Assembly (NCBI RefSeq): GCF_031432215.1 | Contig: NZ_JAVKGN010000001.1 | Span: 1,541,421 to 1,605,420 of the forward strand | Length of the DNA stretch: 64,000 nt | Direction: 5' to 3' | Origin: Halodesulfurarchaeum sp. HSR-GB | GTDB taxonomy: Archaea > Halobacteriota > Halobacteria > Halobacteriales > Halobacteriaceae | Part shown: piece after piece, positions 8,466 to 17,204 of the stretch | How the letters are laid out: the number at the start of each line of letters is the position of its first letter | How positions within the stretch are numbered: position 1 is the first letter of the stretch | Made by a program: the position numbers and the translations under genes | The notes under the pieces: model-generated | Told to the model about the DNA's origin: nothing | The model's input: only the letters and a program-made list of their open reading frames with translations | Database searches by the model: none

Positions 8466-9509
8466 TTATCCGAACATCGCTCCGAGGCCCTCGCCACCGG
8501 CGTCTTCGTCCTCGTCGTCATCGTCGTCTTCGGCGTCTTCCGGTTCGGCGTCTGCCTCTGGTTGGTCGTCGGTCGATTCCTCGGTGTCGGTGGTTTTGGC
8601 CCCACCGGGGGCTTCGAGGTCACGGAGCTCCTCGGGGAGCGCCTCGTCGTCCTCGATCTGTGCGGCCAGGGCCTTGACCTGGGCGTCCGCGGTCGAAACC
8701 AGATCGTCCATCAGGTCCGGGCTCTCGATCGAGGCCTGCAGGCCGAGACTCTTGGCCTCGCCCTCGGCTTTCGCGAGGAGCGCGGGCATCGACTCGGTGG
8801 TCGGGATCGCGGCGTTGACCGCGAGGTTTCGGCCGGCCGCTGCGGCGGCCTGGAAGTCGGCCCGGTATTCCTCGACGTCGATCTCGAGTTCTTCGGCCTC
8901 GAAGAGCACGCCGTCGGCGAAGACAGCACGGAGGTCGATACCAACCTCCTTGGGCTCGATGCCGAGTTCGCCGAGGACGCCGGCCAGATCCTGGCTGACG
9001 ACGTCGCCGGCTTCCGCGACGACGCTGTCCTCGAGGACCTTGATCGATCCCTCGTCGATGCGAGCGGCAGCCCCGACGTTCTGCAGATCACCGACGAAGG
9101 GACCGGGGTCCATCCCCGTGTCGCCTTCCTCGATAACGATGTCATTCGGAGCAGTCTCGCCCGCGCTGATGGGCGCGGCCGTCTTGGACTGTTCGAGACG
9201 CCGGTAGAGCGCGAAGGGGTTGTCGTTCGTTCCGACCAGGCCGACGTGGCCCGAGAGGAACGGAACGAGGTCTTCGAGTCCTTCATCAACCTGCTCCAGC
9301 GCTCGTTCCAGGAGCGTGTTCCGGCTCATCCGGAGCGTGGCCGACCCGTACAGGTCCGCCCGCATCTCCTGGAGCTGTCGGCTCGGAATCCCCTGCACGT
9401 CGACGATGCCGACGCTGTCGTAGGATTCGATGACCGAAACGAGGTCCTCGACCTCCTGCTGTTTCCATTCGGGGACGTGTTCGGTCGTGTGTTCGGCTTC
9501 AGCCGTCAT
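8466..9509 (-). CDS. rpl10: Ribosomal protein L10 (P0), stalk base
   Basis: A 347-residue archaeal P0 protein that anchors P1 dimers on 23S rRNA. The N-terminal RNA-binding domain (about 1-110) contains [17 protein letters not shown] and the [17 protein letters not shown] segment. The archaeal insertion domain follows, then spine helices that bind P1 dimers (about 210-290), and an acidic hinge ending in GEGLGAMFG. Start and order agree with other haloarchaeal L1-L10-L12 operons, and its start abuts the L1 stop directly. Confidence 0.97.
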   Translation of the reverse strand: MTAEAEHTTEHVPEWKQQEVEDLVSVIESYDSVGIVDVQGIPSRQLQEMRADLYGSATLRMSRNTLLERALEQVDEGLEDLVPFLSGHVGLVGTNDNPFALYRRLEQSKTAAPISAGETAPNDIVIEEGDTGMDPGPFVGDLQNVGAAARIDEGSIKVLEDSVVAEAGDVVSQDLAGVLGELGIEPKEVGIDLRAVFADGVLFEAEELEIDVEEYRADFQAAAAAGRNLAVNAAIPTTESMPALLAKAEGEAKSLGLQASIESPDLMDDLVSTADAQVKALAAQIEDDEALPEELRDLEAPGGAKTTDTEESTDDQPEADAEPEDAEDDDDDEDEDAGGEGLGAMFG

Positions 9510-10148
9510 TTATGCCACCTCGACGGCGGGTCCCATCGTGGTCTTCACGTACACGGAGTCCACGTTGAGCGGCCCTTTCTCCAGATCCGCGTGGAGTCGG
9601 CGGAGGATGACGTCGATGTTCTCGGCGATCTCCTCTGCAGTCATGTCCGCTGCACCCACACGAGTGTGGAAGGTGCGGCGGTCGCCACTGCGGAGCTGAA
9701 TGCTGTTTTTCATGCGGTTCACTACTTCGACGACGTCGTCGTCGGGCTGCAGGGGTGTCGGCATTTTCCCCCGGGGACCGAGAACGGTCCCGAGGTAGCG
9801 ACCGATGTCCTGCATCATCGCTGCCTCGGCGATGAAGAAGTCAGTCTCATCGGCGAGGTCCTTTGCTGCATCGTCGTCGTCGCCGAGGTCCTCGAGATCG
9901 TCGTCGTCGAGCACCTGATCGGCGACGTCCCCGGCCTGGATGGCCGTTTCGCCGGTCGCGAACACCACGATCGAGGTGTCCTGGCCGGTCCCCTCCGGGA
10001 GGACGACGCTTTCGTCGATACGATTCGATGGGTCATTGAGGTCGATGTCACGCAGGTTGACGGCGAGGTCTACCGTTTCGCGGAACGCCCGCTCAGGTGC
10101 CTCCTCCAGTGCGCGATTGACGGCCTCTTCGATAGCAGAGTCTGCCAT
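9510..10148 (-). CDS. rpl1: Ribosomal protein L1
   Basis: A 212-residue L1 protein. The signature (G)[14 protein letters not shown] segment of the L1 family is near residue 120, and the C-terminal half returns to domain I with [11 protein letters not shown]1 binds the 23S rRNA stalk and, in several archaea, represses its own operon by binding the mRNA leader. Here the ATG has a strong Shine-Dalgarno GGAGGTGA (10152-10159), unusual among the leaderless genes of this window. A leader of about 75 nt is predicted. Confidence 0.97.
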   Translation of the reverse strand: MADSAIEEAVNRALEEAPERAFRETVDLAVNLRDIDLNDPSNRIDESVVLPEGTGQDTSIVVFATGETAIQAGDVADQVLDDDDLEDLGDDDDAAKDLADETDFFIAEAAMMQDIGRYLGTVLGPRGKMPTPLQPDDDVVEVVNRMKNSIQLRSGDRRTFHTRVGAADMTAEEIAENIDVILRRLHADLEKGPLNVDSVYVKTTMGPAVEVA

Positions 10149-10254
10149 TTTTCACCTCCGTAGTCCACGACCCTCTCAGGTCAGATCTCCTACGGGTCAG
10201 TGAAACAGGCGATGCCTGTCTCGCTCGGAGAAAGGTGTCGAAGCCAACTTAAAC
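10149..10254 (-). promoter_or_regulatory. Promoter and structured leader of the L1-L10-L12 operon
   Basis: On the minus strand a TATA box GTTTAAG (10248-10254) predicts a start near 10224. The leader holds a hairpin with perfect ACAGGC/GCCTGT arms (10205-10219) and ends in the Shine-Dalgarno sequence at 10152-10159. A Halobacterium relative is known to transcribe L1-L10-L12 from a leader of similar length carrying the L1 target site. The exact L1-binding structure here is inferred. Confidence 0.55.
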
Positions 10255-10274
10255 CCGTCGAAGCGCCCGCCCGT

Positions 10275-10751
10275 TCAGGCTTCGAGAACGTCGTCGTACT
10301 CGCCGTCGTCAACACGCTGTTTGAACGTCCGTGCGTCCTCGCCCTCGATCGTCACGCCCAGCGAGACACAGGTGCCGGCGACTTCCTTTGCCGCGGCCTT
10401 GACCTCGTAGGAGAGCAGATCGGAGACCTTCTGCTCGGCGATCTTCTTGACCTGTTCGATGGAGAGGTCGGCGACGAAGTTCGTCTCGGGATCACCACTG
10501 CCCGTCTCGAAGCCCGCTTCGTCCTTGATGAGCGCCGCCGTCGGGGGAACCCCGACCTCGATGGTAAAGGAGCCGTCCTCCTCGTACTCGATAGTGACCG
10601 GGACCTCAGTGCCGTCGAATGCGGCAGTCTCGTCGTTGATCTCCTGGACGACCGCCTGCACGTCGACTGGGGTCGGACCCAGTTCCGGTCCCAGCGGCGG
10701 GCCCGGATCAGCCTGGCCGCCAGAAACGAGGATTTCGATCGTATCAGCCAT
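10275..10751 (-). CDS. rpl11: Ribosomal protein L11
   Basis: A 158-residue L11 starting MADTIEILVSGGQADPGPPLG, the conserved N-terminal domain with the Pro-Pro-Leu-Gly turn. The C-terminal rRNA-binding domain has the AGTCVSLGVTIEG segment near residue 130. L11 forms the GTPase-associated centre with the L10-L12 stalk. An upstream in-frame extension is open but non-coding. The TATA box 10773-10783 is 27 nt before this ATG and supports a leaderless start. L11 is separated by 126 bp and a second promoter from L1. Confidence 0.97.
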   Translation of the reverse strand: MADTIEILVSGGQADPGPPLGPELGPTPVDVQAVVQEINDETAAFDGTEVPVTIEYEEDGSFTIEVGVPPTAALIKDEAGFETGSGDPETNFVADLSIEQVKKIAEQKVSDLLSYEVKAAAKEVAGTCVSLGVTIEGEDARTFKQRVDDGEYDDVLEA

Positions 10752-10772
10752 ATTGGAGGCCAGTCGATGATC

Positions 10773-10783
10773 GGGTTTAACCC
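10773..10783 (-). promoter_or_regulatory. TATA box of the L11 gene
   Basis: The palindromic GGGTTTAACCC is centred 27 nt upstream of the L11 ATG and fits a leaderless promoter. Confidence 0.55.
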
Positions 10784-10859
10784 TTGTCTTTTCCGGGCAA
10801 CCGCAGGCCCCGACTCGGATGGGACAAGCTTTTCGGCACCTGCCGAATACCGGATGATG

Positions 10860-11972
10860 ATGGGACTTGAGGAGGAGATCGAGGCACTCGAAACGGAGAT
10901 TGCCGAGACTCCGTACAACAAGTCCACCGAAGCACATATCGGCCGTCTCAAGGCGAAACTCGCGGAGAAACGCGAGAAACTGGAGGCCCAGCAGGACTCT
11001 GGTAGTGGTGGCGGCGGGTACGGCGTCGAACAGTCCGGTGACGCCACCGTAGCCCTCGTGGGCTTTCCCAGTGTGGGGAAATCGACGCTGATCAACGCAC
11101 TTACCAACGCCGACAGCGAGGTCGGCTCCTATGACTTTACGACCCTCGATGTCAACCCCGGCATGCTCGATTATCGGGGGGCGAACATCCAGTTGCTCGA
11201 CGTTCCGGGCCTCATCGAGGGGGCGGCCGGTGGGCGGGGTGGCGGCCGGGAGGTGCTCTCGGTCATTCGAACGGCTGACTTGATCGTTTTTCTCCTCTCG
11301 GCCTTCGAGATCGAACAGTACGAACGGCTGGACGAGGAACTCTATCACAACGACATTCGCCTGGATACGGAACCCCCGTCGATCACCGTCCGAAAGAAAG
11401 GCAAGGACGGGATCGACGTCAACGCCTCTGCGGAACTCTCCCTCGATGAGGAGACGATCAAGGGCGTGCTCCGGGAACACGGCTTCGTCAACGCGATCAT
11501 CACCATCCGCGGTGATCCGGACCTGGACGAACTCGTCGACGGGATCATGGACAACCGGGTGTATCTGCCCTCCCTGACCGTTGTGAACAAGGTCGACCTC
11601 ATCGACCCGAGCTACGCCGACACCATGCGGGCGAACCTTCGTGATGTCGGGGTGGACCCGGACGAGGCCGTGTTTATCAGCGCCGAGAAGGAGAAAGGCC
11701 TCGATGCCCTGGTCGATCGGCTATGGGAGGAACTCAAACTCATTCGGGTCTACATGGACAAGCCGGGGCGAGGCGTGGATTACGAGGACCCGGTGATCCT
11801 TCGGGCCGGCGAGACGGTCGACGATCTACTCTCGAAACTCGGCGGTACCTTCGACGATCGCTTCCGGTTCGCTCGCGTAACGGGCCCGAGTGCGAAACAC
11901 GACGAACAGCAGGTCGGTCGCGATCACACCCTCGCCGACGAGGACGTGTTGCGAATCGTCGCTAGTCGCTGA
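10860..11972 (+). CDS. DRG-family GTPase (Obg-related) with TGS domain
   Basis: A 370-residue GTPase of the developmentally regulated GTP-binding family, associated with translating ribosomes in eukaryotes and archaea. An N-terminal helical hairpin (1-45) is followed by a Gly-rich linker. The G domain has G1 GFPSVGKS (68-75), G3 DVPGL and G4 NKVD, and a C-terminal TGS domain ends the protein (about 290-370). Three in-frame ATGs occur in a row (10854, 10857, 10860). I chose the third because homologues begin with MGLEEEI. A TATA-like AAGCTTTTC near 10826-10834 fits any of them. Confidence 0.93.
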   Translation: MGLEEEIEALETEIAETPYNKSTEAHIGRLKAKLAEKREKLEAQQDSGSGGGGYGVEQSGDATVALVGFPSVGKSTLINALTNADSEVGSYDFTTLDVNPGMLDYRGANIQLLDVPGLIEGAAGGRGGGREVLSVIRTADLIVFLLSAFEIEQYERLDEELYHNDIRLDTEPPSITVRKKGKDGIDVNASAELSLDEETIKGVLREHGFVNAIITIRGDPDLDELVDGIMDNRVYLPSLTVVNKVDLIDPSYADTMRANLRDVGVDPDEAVFISAEKEKGLDALVDRLWEELKLIRVYMDKPGRGVDYEDPVILRAGETVDDLLSKLGGTFDDRFRFARVTGPSAKHDEQQVGRDHTLADEDVLRIVASR

Positions 11973-12743
11973 TTATTCGAGTAACGCTTCGGGCGCGTCG
12001 CCGAACGCCGCCAGCGCGTCCACTTCGATGGGATGTAAGTCTCCAGGGATGAGCAGCATATGTGGTGGCGGACCGAACGTCATCTCCGAGAGCGCCCCCA
12101 GACGGTCCGCTTTGACTGTCGGCTCGGGACTCCCTGCACGGCCGATGACGACACCGAGCGGGTCCGCGCGCCAGTGGTCGGCCAGGAGTCCGGCGGCTGT
12201 CCCCCCGTCCATTAGCTCCTCGGATTCGGCCTTGATATCGAGATAGGCCAGCGTGTGTAGTCCTCGTTCTCGATTCGCCTCGATCGTGTCGATAACCGAG
12301 TCGGGGACGCCATCGGCTCCGTGGGCCCACGGGAAGGGGATCGTCGTCGACTTTCCGAACCGATAATTCTGAAGGCCGGTGAGCCCACTGGCCGCGGTCT
12401 GGGCAGTGGGGGCGTGGACGATTCGGGTCCCGATATCTCGCTCGTGGGCACGTAGTCGCAAGTCCACGTGAGTGGTCGAAACGGTTGGATCACCGGCGGT
12501 CAGGAAGACTGCGGGCCCCGTCTCGGCCGCTTCCAGGATCGGCTCCGGGTCCTGTTCGACCCCAGCCCGGTCCCGAACCTGGATCGTCACGTCGTGGTAG
12601 GCCTCCAGATCTTCGACCGTCGCCGCGACGAGTCGACTGGTGTAAAACTCGGCAAAGACGGCCTCGGCGTCTCGAATGGCGTCCCGTCCCTCGATGGTGA
12701 CAGAGCGCTCGTCGTACAGCCCCAGGCCGACGAAAGTGAGCAT
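11973..12743 (-). CDS. dphB: Diphthine synthase
   Basis: A 256-residue SAM-dependent methyltransferase of the tetrapyrrole-methylase fold, making the diphthamide precursor on elongation factor 2. The start MLTFVGLGLYDERSVT is typical. The loop segments LTAGDPTVSTTH (about 78-90) and the later LAYLDIK stretch are family features. The open frame runs 18 codons further upstream, but the internal ATG matches the family N-terminus. Its gene is divergent from trm5 across 85 bp holding a 7-bp inverted repeat. The stop abuts the end of the DRG gene. Confidence 0.93.
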   Translation of the reverse strand: MLTFVGLGLYDERSVTIEGRDAIRDAEAVFAEFYTSRLVAATVEDLEAYHDVTIQVRDRAGVEQDPEPILEAAETGPAVFLTAGDPTVSTTHVDLRLRAHERDIGTRIVHAPTAQTAASGLTGLQNYRFGKSTTIPFPWAHGADGVPDSVIDTIEANRERGLHTLAYLDIKAESEELMDGGTAAGLLADHWRADPLGVVIGRAGSPEPTVKADRLGALSEMTFGPPPHMLLIPGDLHPIEVDALAAFGDAPEALLE

Positions 12744-12770
12744 GGCTACGCTGGGGGACCCAGGGCAGTA

Positions 12771-12795
12771 GGCGTTTCGACCCGCGGAAAACGCC
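12771..12795. promoter_or_regulatory. Inverted repeat between dphB and trm5
   Basis: GGCGTTT (12771-12777) and AAACGCC (12789-12795) form a perfect inverted repeat with an 11-nt spacer. It sits nearly midway between the two divergent start codons and could be a shared control site or simply overlapping promoters. Confidence 0.35.
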
Positions 12796-12828
12796 ACGTG
12801 TATGTCCGGCGGGCGTGGAGCGTGGCGT

Positions 12829-13815
12829 ATGACCGTCCCCTGTGTCGCTGTCGAGCGTCAGGCTGGCGAGGCCACCCGACAGCGACTCGCCGAGGCTGGA
12901 CTGCTCGCAACCGAGTGGGACATCGACGTCGACGGGGAGCAGGTCTACATCCCCGTCACCGATCCGACGGCGGTCCCGGGGGATCTGCACGTCGTCGATC
13001 ACGACGCCCCCGAACGACAGACACAGCAAATGCCGGCGGACTTGTTGGGCTGGGAGCCCAGCTACGAACGACTAGGCGACCTGGCGATCATCGACGAGGA
13101 CGACCCGGACCGAGCAGACGCGATCGCCGATGCCCTCTGGCAGTCGGACCTGCCGATCGATGGGGTGCTCAACCGGGCCTCGAAGGTCAAAGGCGAAACC
13201 CGGACCCGTGACTGGGATGTCCTCCGGGGTTCGAGCACACAGACGGTTCACCGCGAATACGGCGCCGAGTTCCTTTTGGACGTGGATTCGGTGTACTTCT
13301 CGCCCCGACTTGCGACGGAACGCCATCGGGTCGTCACGCAGGTCGAACCGGACGAACAGGCCTTCGACATGTTCGCCGGTGTCGGACCATTCGTGATTCC
13401 GATGGCCAAACGAGGGGCGACGGTAATCGGCACTGACGTCAACGAGGTCGCGATCGATTTCCTCCGCGAGAATGCCCGGCGGAACGGGGTCGAAGATCGG
13501 GTGACTGCTATCGCCGGAGACGTCCGGGACGTGGCCCCGGAGTACGAGAACTGGGCCGATCGCCTGGTCATGAACCTGCCCCACTCCGCAGACGAGTTTC
13601 TCGATACTGCCGTGTCACTCGCCGGCGAGCACGCCCGGCTTCACTATTATGACATCCAGCACGAGTCGGCCCCGTTCGAACCGGGCGAGGCGGCGATTCG
13701 AGACGCCGCCGAACCGGAGTACGAGGTCTCCGTTCGGACTCGCCACGAGGTTCGAACCTATGCTCCACACGAGGTGAACGTCGTCCTCGACGTTGACCTG
13801 GATCGAGTCGACTGA
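12829..13815 (+). CDS. trm5: tRNA (guanine-37 N1)-methyltransferase, Trm5 family
   Basis: A 328-residue class I methyltransferase of the Trm5 type, which makes m1G37 next to the anticodon and prevents frameshifting. The SAM site is DMFAGVGPFVIPMAKRGA (about residue 182) and the catalytic-region motif is NLPHSADEFL (about 246). The N-terminal RNA-binding segment includes KVKGETRTRDWDVL. I chose the ATG at 12829 because a TATA-like TGTATG lies 27 nt upstream. The in-frame ATG at 12802 overlaps that element. The gene precedes tRNA-Thr by 63 bp. Confidence 0.93.
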   Translation: MTVPCVAVERQAGEATRQRLAEAGLLATEWDIDVDGEQVYIPVTDPTAVPGDLHVVDHDAPERQTQQMPADLLGWEPSYERLGDLAIIDEDDPDRADAIADALWQSDLPIDGVLNRASKVKGETRTRDWDVLRGSSTQTVHREYGAEFLLDVDSVYFSPRLATERHRVVTQVEPDEQAFDMFAGVGPFVIPMAKRGATVIGTDVNEVAIDFLRENARRNGVEDRVTAIAGDVRDVAPEYENWADRLVMNLPHSADEFLDTAVSLAGEHARLHYYDIQHESAPFEPGEAAIRDAAEPEYEVSVRTRHEVRTYAPHEVNVVLDVDLDRVD

Positions 13816-13843
13816 GCCCGCCGTCTGTCGAATCGATCGCAAG

Positions 13844-13854
13844 TCTTATTCATT
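13844..13854 (+). promoter_or_regulatory. TATA box of tRNA-Thr
   Basis: TCTTATTCATT is about 30 nt before the mature 5' end of tRNA-Thr. Confidence 0.5.
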
Positions 13855-13878
13855 CACTGCGAATACGGATGGTTACGC

Positions 13879-13952
13879 GCCGGTGTAGCTCAGACTGGTA
13901 GAGCGAATCCTTCGTAAGGATTAGGTCAAGGGTTCAAATCCCTTCACCGGCT
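13879..13952 (+). tRNA. tRNA-Thr (anticodon CGU)
   Basis: A complete cloverleaf of 74 nt without intron or encoded CCA. Acceptor arms are GCCGGTG/CACCGGC, D stem GCTC/GAGC, anticodon stem AATCC/GGATT with loop TTCGTAA (anticodon CGT at 13913-13915), variable AGGTC, and T stem AAGGG/CCCTT with loop TTCAAAT. It decodes ACG. A T-rich TTGTTTTCC directly after it can end transcription. Confidence 0.95.
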
Positions 13953-14106
13953 TGTTTTCCGCTTCGAATCCGGGTTCTGCGGGCACACCACGTATATTCG
14001 AGGCACCCGTCTCGACAACGAATGAGAACCCAGCATTGCTTGGCGCCGACGGAAGGGAACGCTGTCGACGACGCAGTATCGATGTCTTTCCCAGTGGTGG
14101 GGCACC

Positions 14107-15513
14107 ATGACTGAACCTCCCTCGAACACACGCCGGCGACTCCTCCAGACACTCGGTGCAGCGGGGCTTGGGGCACTCGCGGGTTGTGCGAGCCTCGATG
14201 GGCCATCCCAGGAGGGAGAGACGCCTTCAATCACCTCCAAAACGCCGCCTGCAGAGCCGGCAGATCACGAGGCCACCGTTCGTGCAGCGAGTGGAACGGT
14301 TCAGCCGGGTGGCGACCTCACCTCAGAAACCTGGGTCTACAACGACCAGTTTCCGGGCCCGGAACTCCGGGCGAAAGCGGGCGACGTGGTCGCTTTCGAA
14401 TTGCAAAACGAACTACCAGCGGAGACGACGATCCACTGGCACGGCGTCCCCGTGGCCAACGAGATGGACGGCGTTCCACACGTCACACAACAGCCAGTTG
14501 CAGCGGGTGATTCGTTCACCTACAAATTCCGGGCGGAGCCACCAGGGACGTACTTCTATCATAGCCACGTCGGCCTCCAACTCGACCGGGGACTCTTCGG
14601 GCCACTCATCATCGAGGAGTCTGACCCGCACGTCGAATACGACCGGGAATACACGATCGTCCTCGATGACTACCTGACTCGCGAACCCCAACCGCTCTTC
14701 GGCGAAGACTCGTTTGGCTCCGGGGGGATGATGGGCACCCAACGACCACCCTATGCCGGGTTGCTGGTCAACGGGCGATCGGCCGCCGATCCAGCAGTAT
14801 TCGACGTTCGCGAGGGAGAGCGTGTGCGCCTTCGCTTTATCAACGCGAGCAGCGCGACACTCTTTCAGGTGCAACTGGGAGGCCACCCGATGACGGTATC
14901 ACATGCCGATGGACGGCCCGTCGACCCAGTCACCGTCGACGGCTTTCAATTCGGCTCCGGCGAGCGATACGACACGATCCTTGAAGCGACGAATCCGGGA
15001 ACCTGGGAGATTCGTGCCACGCCCCTCAATGGATCCGAACCGCCGGCACGAGCAGCGATCACGTACGAGGGCGTCGAGCCGAGTTCGCCAGTTGGGCCGT
15101 CCCAAAGCAATAACCTGCTTTCCTACGGCGATCTCCGGGCCCGCTCGCCGCTTTCCGGGGTCAGTGGCAATCCGGATCGGACGTTCGACCTGTCGCTCTC
15201 GCCCGGCGGTCCATCCGGCCAGTGGTTGATCGACGGCCAGGCCTACCCGGAGGCGGATCCGCTTCAAATTCGGTCCGGCGAACACGTGCGGGTCCGGATG
15301 ACCAATCAAAGCCCGGTCCCCCATCCGATGCATCTCCACGGGCACTTCTTCCAGGTGGGTGATGCAGTCAAAGACACCGTCGTCGTCCCCGGCCACATGG
15401 GCCAGGAGACATTCGACTTCGTGGCCGACAATCCTGGTGACTGGCTGTTCCACTGTCACAACCTCTATCACCTCGAAGCAGGAATGGCTCGGGTCATAGA
15501 ATACGTCGATTAA
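14107..15513 (+). CDS. Multicopper oxidase, Tat-exported lipoprotein
   Basis: A 468-residue three-domain multicopper oxidase. The N-terminus has a twin-arginine signal (RRRLLQTLG) ending in the lipobox LAGC at about residue 27, so it is probably anchored outside the membrane. Copper ligands are complete: TIHWHG, YFYHSH, HPMHLHGHFF and HCHNLYHLEAGM, the last giving the type 1 Cys, His and Met. Such enzymes oxidise phenols, metals or other reductants with oxygen, and the substrate is unknown. The gene stands alone after 154 bp with TATA-like stretches near 13990. Oxygen use implies aerobic or microaerobic life. Confidence 0.93.
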   Translation: MTEPPSNTRRRLLQTLGAAGLGALAGCASLDGPSQEGETPSITSKTPPAEPADHEATVRAASGTVQPGGDLTSETWVYNDQFPGPELRAKAGDVVAFELQNELPAETTIHWHGVPVANEMDGVPHVTQQPVAAGDSFTYKFRAEPPGTYFYHSHVGLQLDRGLFGPLIIEESDPHVEYDREYTIVLDDYLTREPQPLFGEDSFGSGGMMGTQRPPYAGLLVNGRSAADPAVFDVREGERVRLRFINASSATLFQVQLGGHPMTVSHADGRPVDPVTVDGFQFGSGERYDTILEATNPGTWEIRATPLNGSEPPARAAITYEGVEPSSPVGPSQSNNLLSYGDLRARSPLSGVSGNPDRTFDLSLSPGGPSGQWLIDGQAYPEADPLQIRSGEHVRVRMTNQSPVPHPMHLHGHFFQVGDAVKDTVVVPGHMGQETFDFVADNPGDWLFHCHNLYHLEAGMARVIEYVD

Positions 15514-15591
15514 CGGGAGTCTAGACTGCTTTTGACCGTACCCAATCAGTTGGCCAACGGGTTTACCCCCTGTAGTCACCTGTGAATAGAT

Positions 15592-15855
15592 ATGGAACGA
15601 CCCGACTGTGCCCAGGAGTTCGCGCCCCACACCGAGATCGTCTACGAACAGTTAGAAGAACAGCCCTTCATGACCCAAGACGAGCTTATCGAACGCACCC
15701 ACCTGCCGTTTCTGGCTGTCAGAGACGCGACCGAGACGCTCAAGGAGTGTAACCTGATCGAGGAGATCATCTACTCACACGGGAAACTCCGCCTCTATCG
15801 ACTGAAGTCCCCCGAAGAACGCGCACGCGAAGAGCGGCAGGCCTCGGTCGCCTGA
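15592..15855 (+). CDS. Small winged-helix protein
   Basis: An 87-residue acidic protein whose residues 15-70 look like a single winged helix-turn-helix: helices around TEIVYEQL, TQDELIERT and LAVRDATETLKECNL, then a beta wing ending GKLRLYRLK. It starts at ATG 15592. A conserved small transcription factor or RNA-polymerase-associated protein is possible, but no ligand domain is present and the target is unknown. A T-run terminator follows. Confidence 0.75.
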   Translation: MERPDCAQEFAPHTEIVYEQLEEQPFMTQDELIERTHLPFLAVRDATETLKECNLIEEIIYSHGKLRLYRLKSPEERAREERQASVA

Positions 15856-15898
15856 TAGCGAACAGAGATTGGGGCAGCGATTTCCTCGTTCGTTCTCC

Positions 15899-15910
15899 GT
15901 TTTTGTGTTA
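15899..15910 (+). terminator. T-run terminator
   Basis: GTTTTTGTGTTA follows the small winged-helix gene by 44 bp and precedes a convergent gene. Archaeal termination at T-runs is well known. Confidence 0.4.
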
Positions 15911-15917
15911 TTGATTG

Positions 15918-17204
15918 TCACTCCTCCAGAGTCGACACGACGAATGGGACGGCTTCGGCCACGGCGTAAGCTGACACCGTCGCATACCTGAACTGGGCTT
16001 CGATCTCCTCGACGTCGTAATAGCCGTCATCCAGCCGCCGAACGCCAGATTCGTAGGCGCTCCGGGCAGGTCTCGCGACCGCGAAACGAAGCCGCGAATG
16101 GTCGTCCTCCAGCAGGGATTCGATAGCTGAAACCGCCCTCTCCGCGGCCGTTTTGACGGACGTCTCGGTCGAGGCGTCTGGTATCGCCCCATCACGAATT
16201 CCTTCGGCGACCGCCTCGTAGGCAGCGATTGCAGCCAGCGTCCGACCGGCCTGCAGAATGGCGGTCGCGGGTTGTCCGTTTACCCGTCGGTCGCGAATCG
16301 GGTCGTCCCCGTATCTGAGTTCCCGATCCGCGCTGTGTAGCAACTCGCGTTGAATTCCGGATAGTTCGATCCCTTCGAACTCGTCCATCGACGGGTTCTC
16401 GGGGAGGTCGACACGCTCGCTTTGGGTTCGACTCACTGAGATTTCGAGGTCCCTGAGGCTGCGAAGCAGCCGGTTCCACTGTGGCGAGGCGTTCGGTCGG
16501 GTTTCGAGGTACTGATTCCGGATTCCGCGGGCCGATTCGACCGTAGCGATGGCCGTTTCGACGGCTTCGAACGCGTTTCCGGCCTGTTCGACGTTCGACA
16601 GCGGTCGATCGGGATACGCCTCCTGTGGTTCGCTCTCGTGGCGGGCCTGTTCGAGTCGACGTTCGATCGGGGCGTAGACGAGCACCGCTTCGACGGGCGT
16701 GCTCGCCTCGTATTCGATCGCGGTAGAAACTGAGGACCACGCTTCGCGGCTCTCCCGGCGACGGCGCGAGACCGCCCCACCGTCGTCGTTGCCAGTGGCC
16801 GCCCGATAGGCACCGTACAGTTCGGCCGCACTGGTCCGAGTTCGTTGCCTGCTGTGAAGGGCTTGTAGTGGTGGGCCATCCGGTTCCGTCTCCAGCTGGG
16901 TGCGAACATGCTCCCTGTCTGTGATGATTTGCTGGGCGATGTGGCCGTTGGGGATCGATGGGTCGGTCGGAACCGATTCGACGAGCGCGTTCGCACGAGC
17001 TTGATGGGTCTCCTGCAATTCGGGCGCCAGGTCGAATGGAAGCACCGTCTGGGTCGGCAACGTGTCGGGCTCCCACCCCTGCAGATCCTCGGCCTCGATC
17101 CCGGAATCTGAATCATCGGACCCACCATCGAGAGATAGACACCCGGCGAGACCGGTCACCGCCCCCAGTCCCAGGCTGCCGAGGAACTGACGCCGACTTT
17201 TCAT
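15918..17204 (-). CDS. Secreted lipoprotein of unknown function
   Basis: A 428-residue protein with a Tat-type signal (RRQFLGSLGLGAV) and lipobox LAGC near residue 22, then an acidic Gly/Ser/Asp linker. The mature part is mostly helical, rich in Ala, Glu and Arg, with repeated patterns like RANALVE, ALHSRQRT and EAVETAIATVESARG, suggesting a helical bundle. No catalytic motif was recognised. It overlaps the upstream lipoprotein gene by 4 bp (ATGA), so the two are co-transcribed and probably act together at the cell surface. Confidence 0.8.
   Translation of the reverse strand: MKSRRQFLGSLGLGAVTGLAGCLSLDGGSDDSDSGIEAEDLQGWEPDTLPTQTVLPFDLAPELQETHQARANALVESVPTDPSIPNGHIAQQIITDREHVRTQLETEPDGPPLQALHSRQRTRTSAAELYGAYRAATGNDDGGAVSRRRRESREAWSSVSTAIEYEASTPVEAVLVYAPIERRLEQARHESEPQEAYPDRPLSNVEQAGNAFEAVETAIATVESARGIRNQYLETRPNASPQWNRLLRSLRDLEISVSRTQSERVDLPENPSMDEFEGIELSGIQRELLHSADRELRYGDDPIRDRRVNGQPATAILQAGRTLAAIAAYEAVAEGIRDGAIPDASTETSVKTAAERAVSAIESLLEDDHSRLRFAVARPARSAYESGVRRLDDGYYDVEEIEAQFRYATVSAYAVAEAVPFVVSTLEE

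Noticed and set aside
8122..8700. Glu/Asp/Ala-rich stretches near the ends of L12 and L10 seen as a possible DNA repeat
   Set aside because: They encode the normal acidic stalk hinges. The similar endings of L10 and L12 are the conserved stalk peptide.
8439..10163. 574-codon open frame antisense to the L10 and L1 genes
   Set aside because: Shadow of acidic, GC-rich ribosomal genes; no domain found.
10200..10859. 220-codon upstream extension of the DRG GTPase frame
   Set aside because: Overlaps the L11 gene and its promoter. Homologues start at MGLEEEI near 10860.
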